From the NCBI GenBank assembly GCA_021783355.1, contig JAJXTZ010000003.1, positions 1 to 41,018 on the forward strand: 41,018 bases of DNA, written 5' to 3'. This document shows, piece by piece, positions 40,454-41,018 of the stretch. Made by a program: the position numbers and the translations under genes. A model generated the notes under the pieces. That model was not told the origin of the DNA, did not search any database, and saw only the letters and a program-made list of their open reading frames with translations. Position 1 is the first letter of the stretch. Every line of letters starts with the position of its first letter. This DNA comes from a bacterium. GTDB taxonomy: Bacteria; Elusimicrobiota; Elusimicrobia; UBA1565; UBA9628.

Positions 40454-41018
40454 GTGAGGCCGCTCGAGCACGCGCAGAACCTGCCGACCGCCGTCCTCGC
40501 CGCCCTGCGGCCGCGCCCGGCCCCGCGCCCGGTCCGGCGGGTCCTGGTGCTCGGCTACGGCGGCATCGGGGACACGGTGTTCTTCCTCCCGGCGCTCGAG
40601 CTCCTGCGCCGCGCCCACCCGGAGGCCCGCCTCGTCTGGCTCTCGAACCCCATCCCCGTCGGGACCGAACTGATCCCGGCCGCGGGGCTGGCCGACGAGG
40701 TCTGGCTCTGGGAGCCGGACGGGGCCGTCGCGGCCGGGCGCGCGGCGATCAACGCCCGGATTGCCGCGGCGGATTTCGATCTCGCGGTGCTTTCTCCGGG
40801 CGCTCCGGCCCACGACTTCCTTCCAGGCCTGTCGCGCGTGCCCGTCGTCGTCGGGCACCGGCGGCCGTGGCGGGGGCTCAAGCGCTGGCTCGTGGTCGGC
40901 GACTACGCGCGCCGGCTCGCGGTCACCCTCCCGGTCCCGGCGGTGCCCGGGGAGCACGCGCTCGCGCGCGCCCTGCGCCTGAGCGCCGCGCTGGGCCTGG
41001 CCGCCCCGGAGCCCGCGC
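40454..41018 (+). CDS. Glycosyltransferase family 9 (heptosyltransferase-like), 3' end cut by window edge
   Basis: The frame is open from GTG at 40454 to the right edge (188 codons). VLVLGYGGIGDTVFFLPAL (about 33-51), RRAHPEARLVWLSNP and VVVGHRRPWRG fit the N-terminal half of GT9 proteins such as WaaC/WaaF, where the family RxxxxGDxxxxxP loop is replaced by GYGGIGDTVFFLP. GT9 enzymes add heptose or related sugars to the LPS core on the cytoplasmic face. The catalytic C-terminal half is out of view. GTG is chosen because it sits 6 nt after a -10 box. Confidence 0.85.
   Translation, partial: MRPLEHAQNLPTAVLAALRPRPAPRPVRRVLVLGYGGIGDTVFFLPALELLRRAHPEARLVWLSNPIPVGTELIPAAGLADEVWLWEPDGAVAAGRAAINARIAAADFDLAVLSPGAPAHDFLPGLSRVPVVVGHRRPWRGLKRWLVVGDYARRLAVTLPVPAVPGEHALARALRLSAALGLAAPEPA

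Overview
This is a very GC-rich (roughly 70 %), gene-dense window from a didermic (LPS-making) bacterium. The lipid A genes, BamA, a Skp-like chaperone and a PilMNOPQ type IV pilus assembly complex all demand an outer membrane. Envelope proteins carrying long Ala/Pro-rich linkers, this gene content and the high GC would fit a high-GC member of the Elusimicrobiota (a lineage known mostly from metagenomes). That placement is an inference from style and content. A deltaproteobacterial-type lineage is the main alternative, and no rRNA or other taxonomic marker is present.

Layout. (1) 1-9569, minus strand: one overlapping operon, bamA - skp-like - lpxD - lpxC - fabZ - lpxA - lpxI - Gfo/Idh oxidoreductase - lpxB (lpxB runs off the left edge). 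It builds the outer-membrane protein insertion machine and lipid A. (2) 9679-16768, minus strand: a self-contained seven-gene operon with its own promoter and a terminator hairpin. Its order is HAD phosphatase - nucleotidyltransferase - ATP-grasp enzyme - class III aminotransferase - Gfo/Idh oxidoreductase - CDP-alcohol phosphotransferase fused to a degenerate nucleotidyltransferase domain - inositol-1-phosphate synthase. I read it as a candidate pathway for an unusual, possibly aminated, inositol phospholipid or soluble inositol phosphodiester; it is the best candidate here for an undescribed system. (3) 17016-22045, plus strand: pilMNOPQ behind tandem promoters and a terminator-like leader hairpin. 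(4) 22050-31969, plus strand, continuing without a gap: O-antigen ligase/polymerase-like protein, two tandem YfhO-type membrane proteins, an LPG-synthase-type membrane protein, a methyltransferase, a GT4 glycosyltransferase and a Wzx-type flippase. (5) 31944-41018: surface-sugar genes: gmd (minus), then a plus-strand operon of sugar C-methyltransferase, FkbM-like protein, GT4 and asparagine synthase. A minus-strand MarC - methyltransferase - FkbM unit follows, and a GT9 (heptosyltransferase-like) gene runs off the right edge.

The genes work together on the cell surface: lipid A and OMP assembly, a phospholipid or solute headgroup pathway, pili, and a glycan that could be an O-antigen/exopolysaccharide or a pilus glycan.

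Regulation is unusually readable. At nearly every operon start an extended -10 (TGN + TATAAT-like) lies only 6-10 nt before the start codon, which predicts leaderless mRNAs. The pilM operon is the exception, with -35/-10 promoters and a structured leader. No stretch longer than 300 nt lacks a gene. The non-coding gaps are 9570-9678, 16769-17015, 32964-33028 and about 40401-40453, and each is described. I saw no tRNA, rRNA, insertion sequence or CRISPR array.
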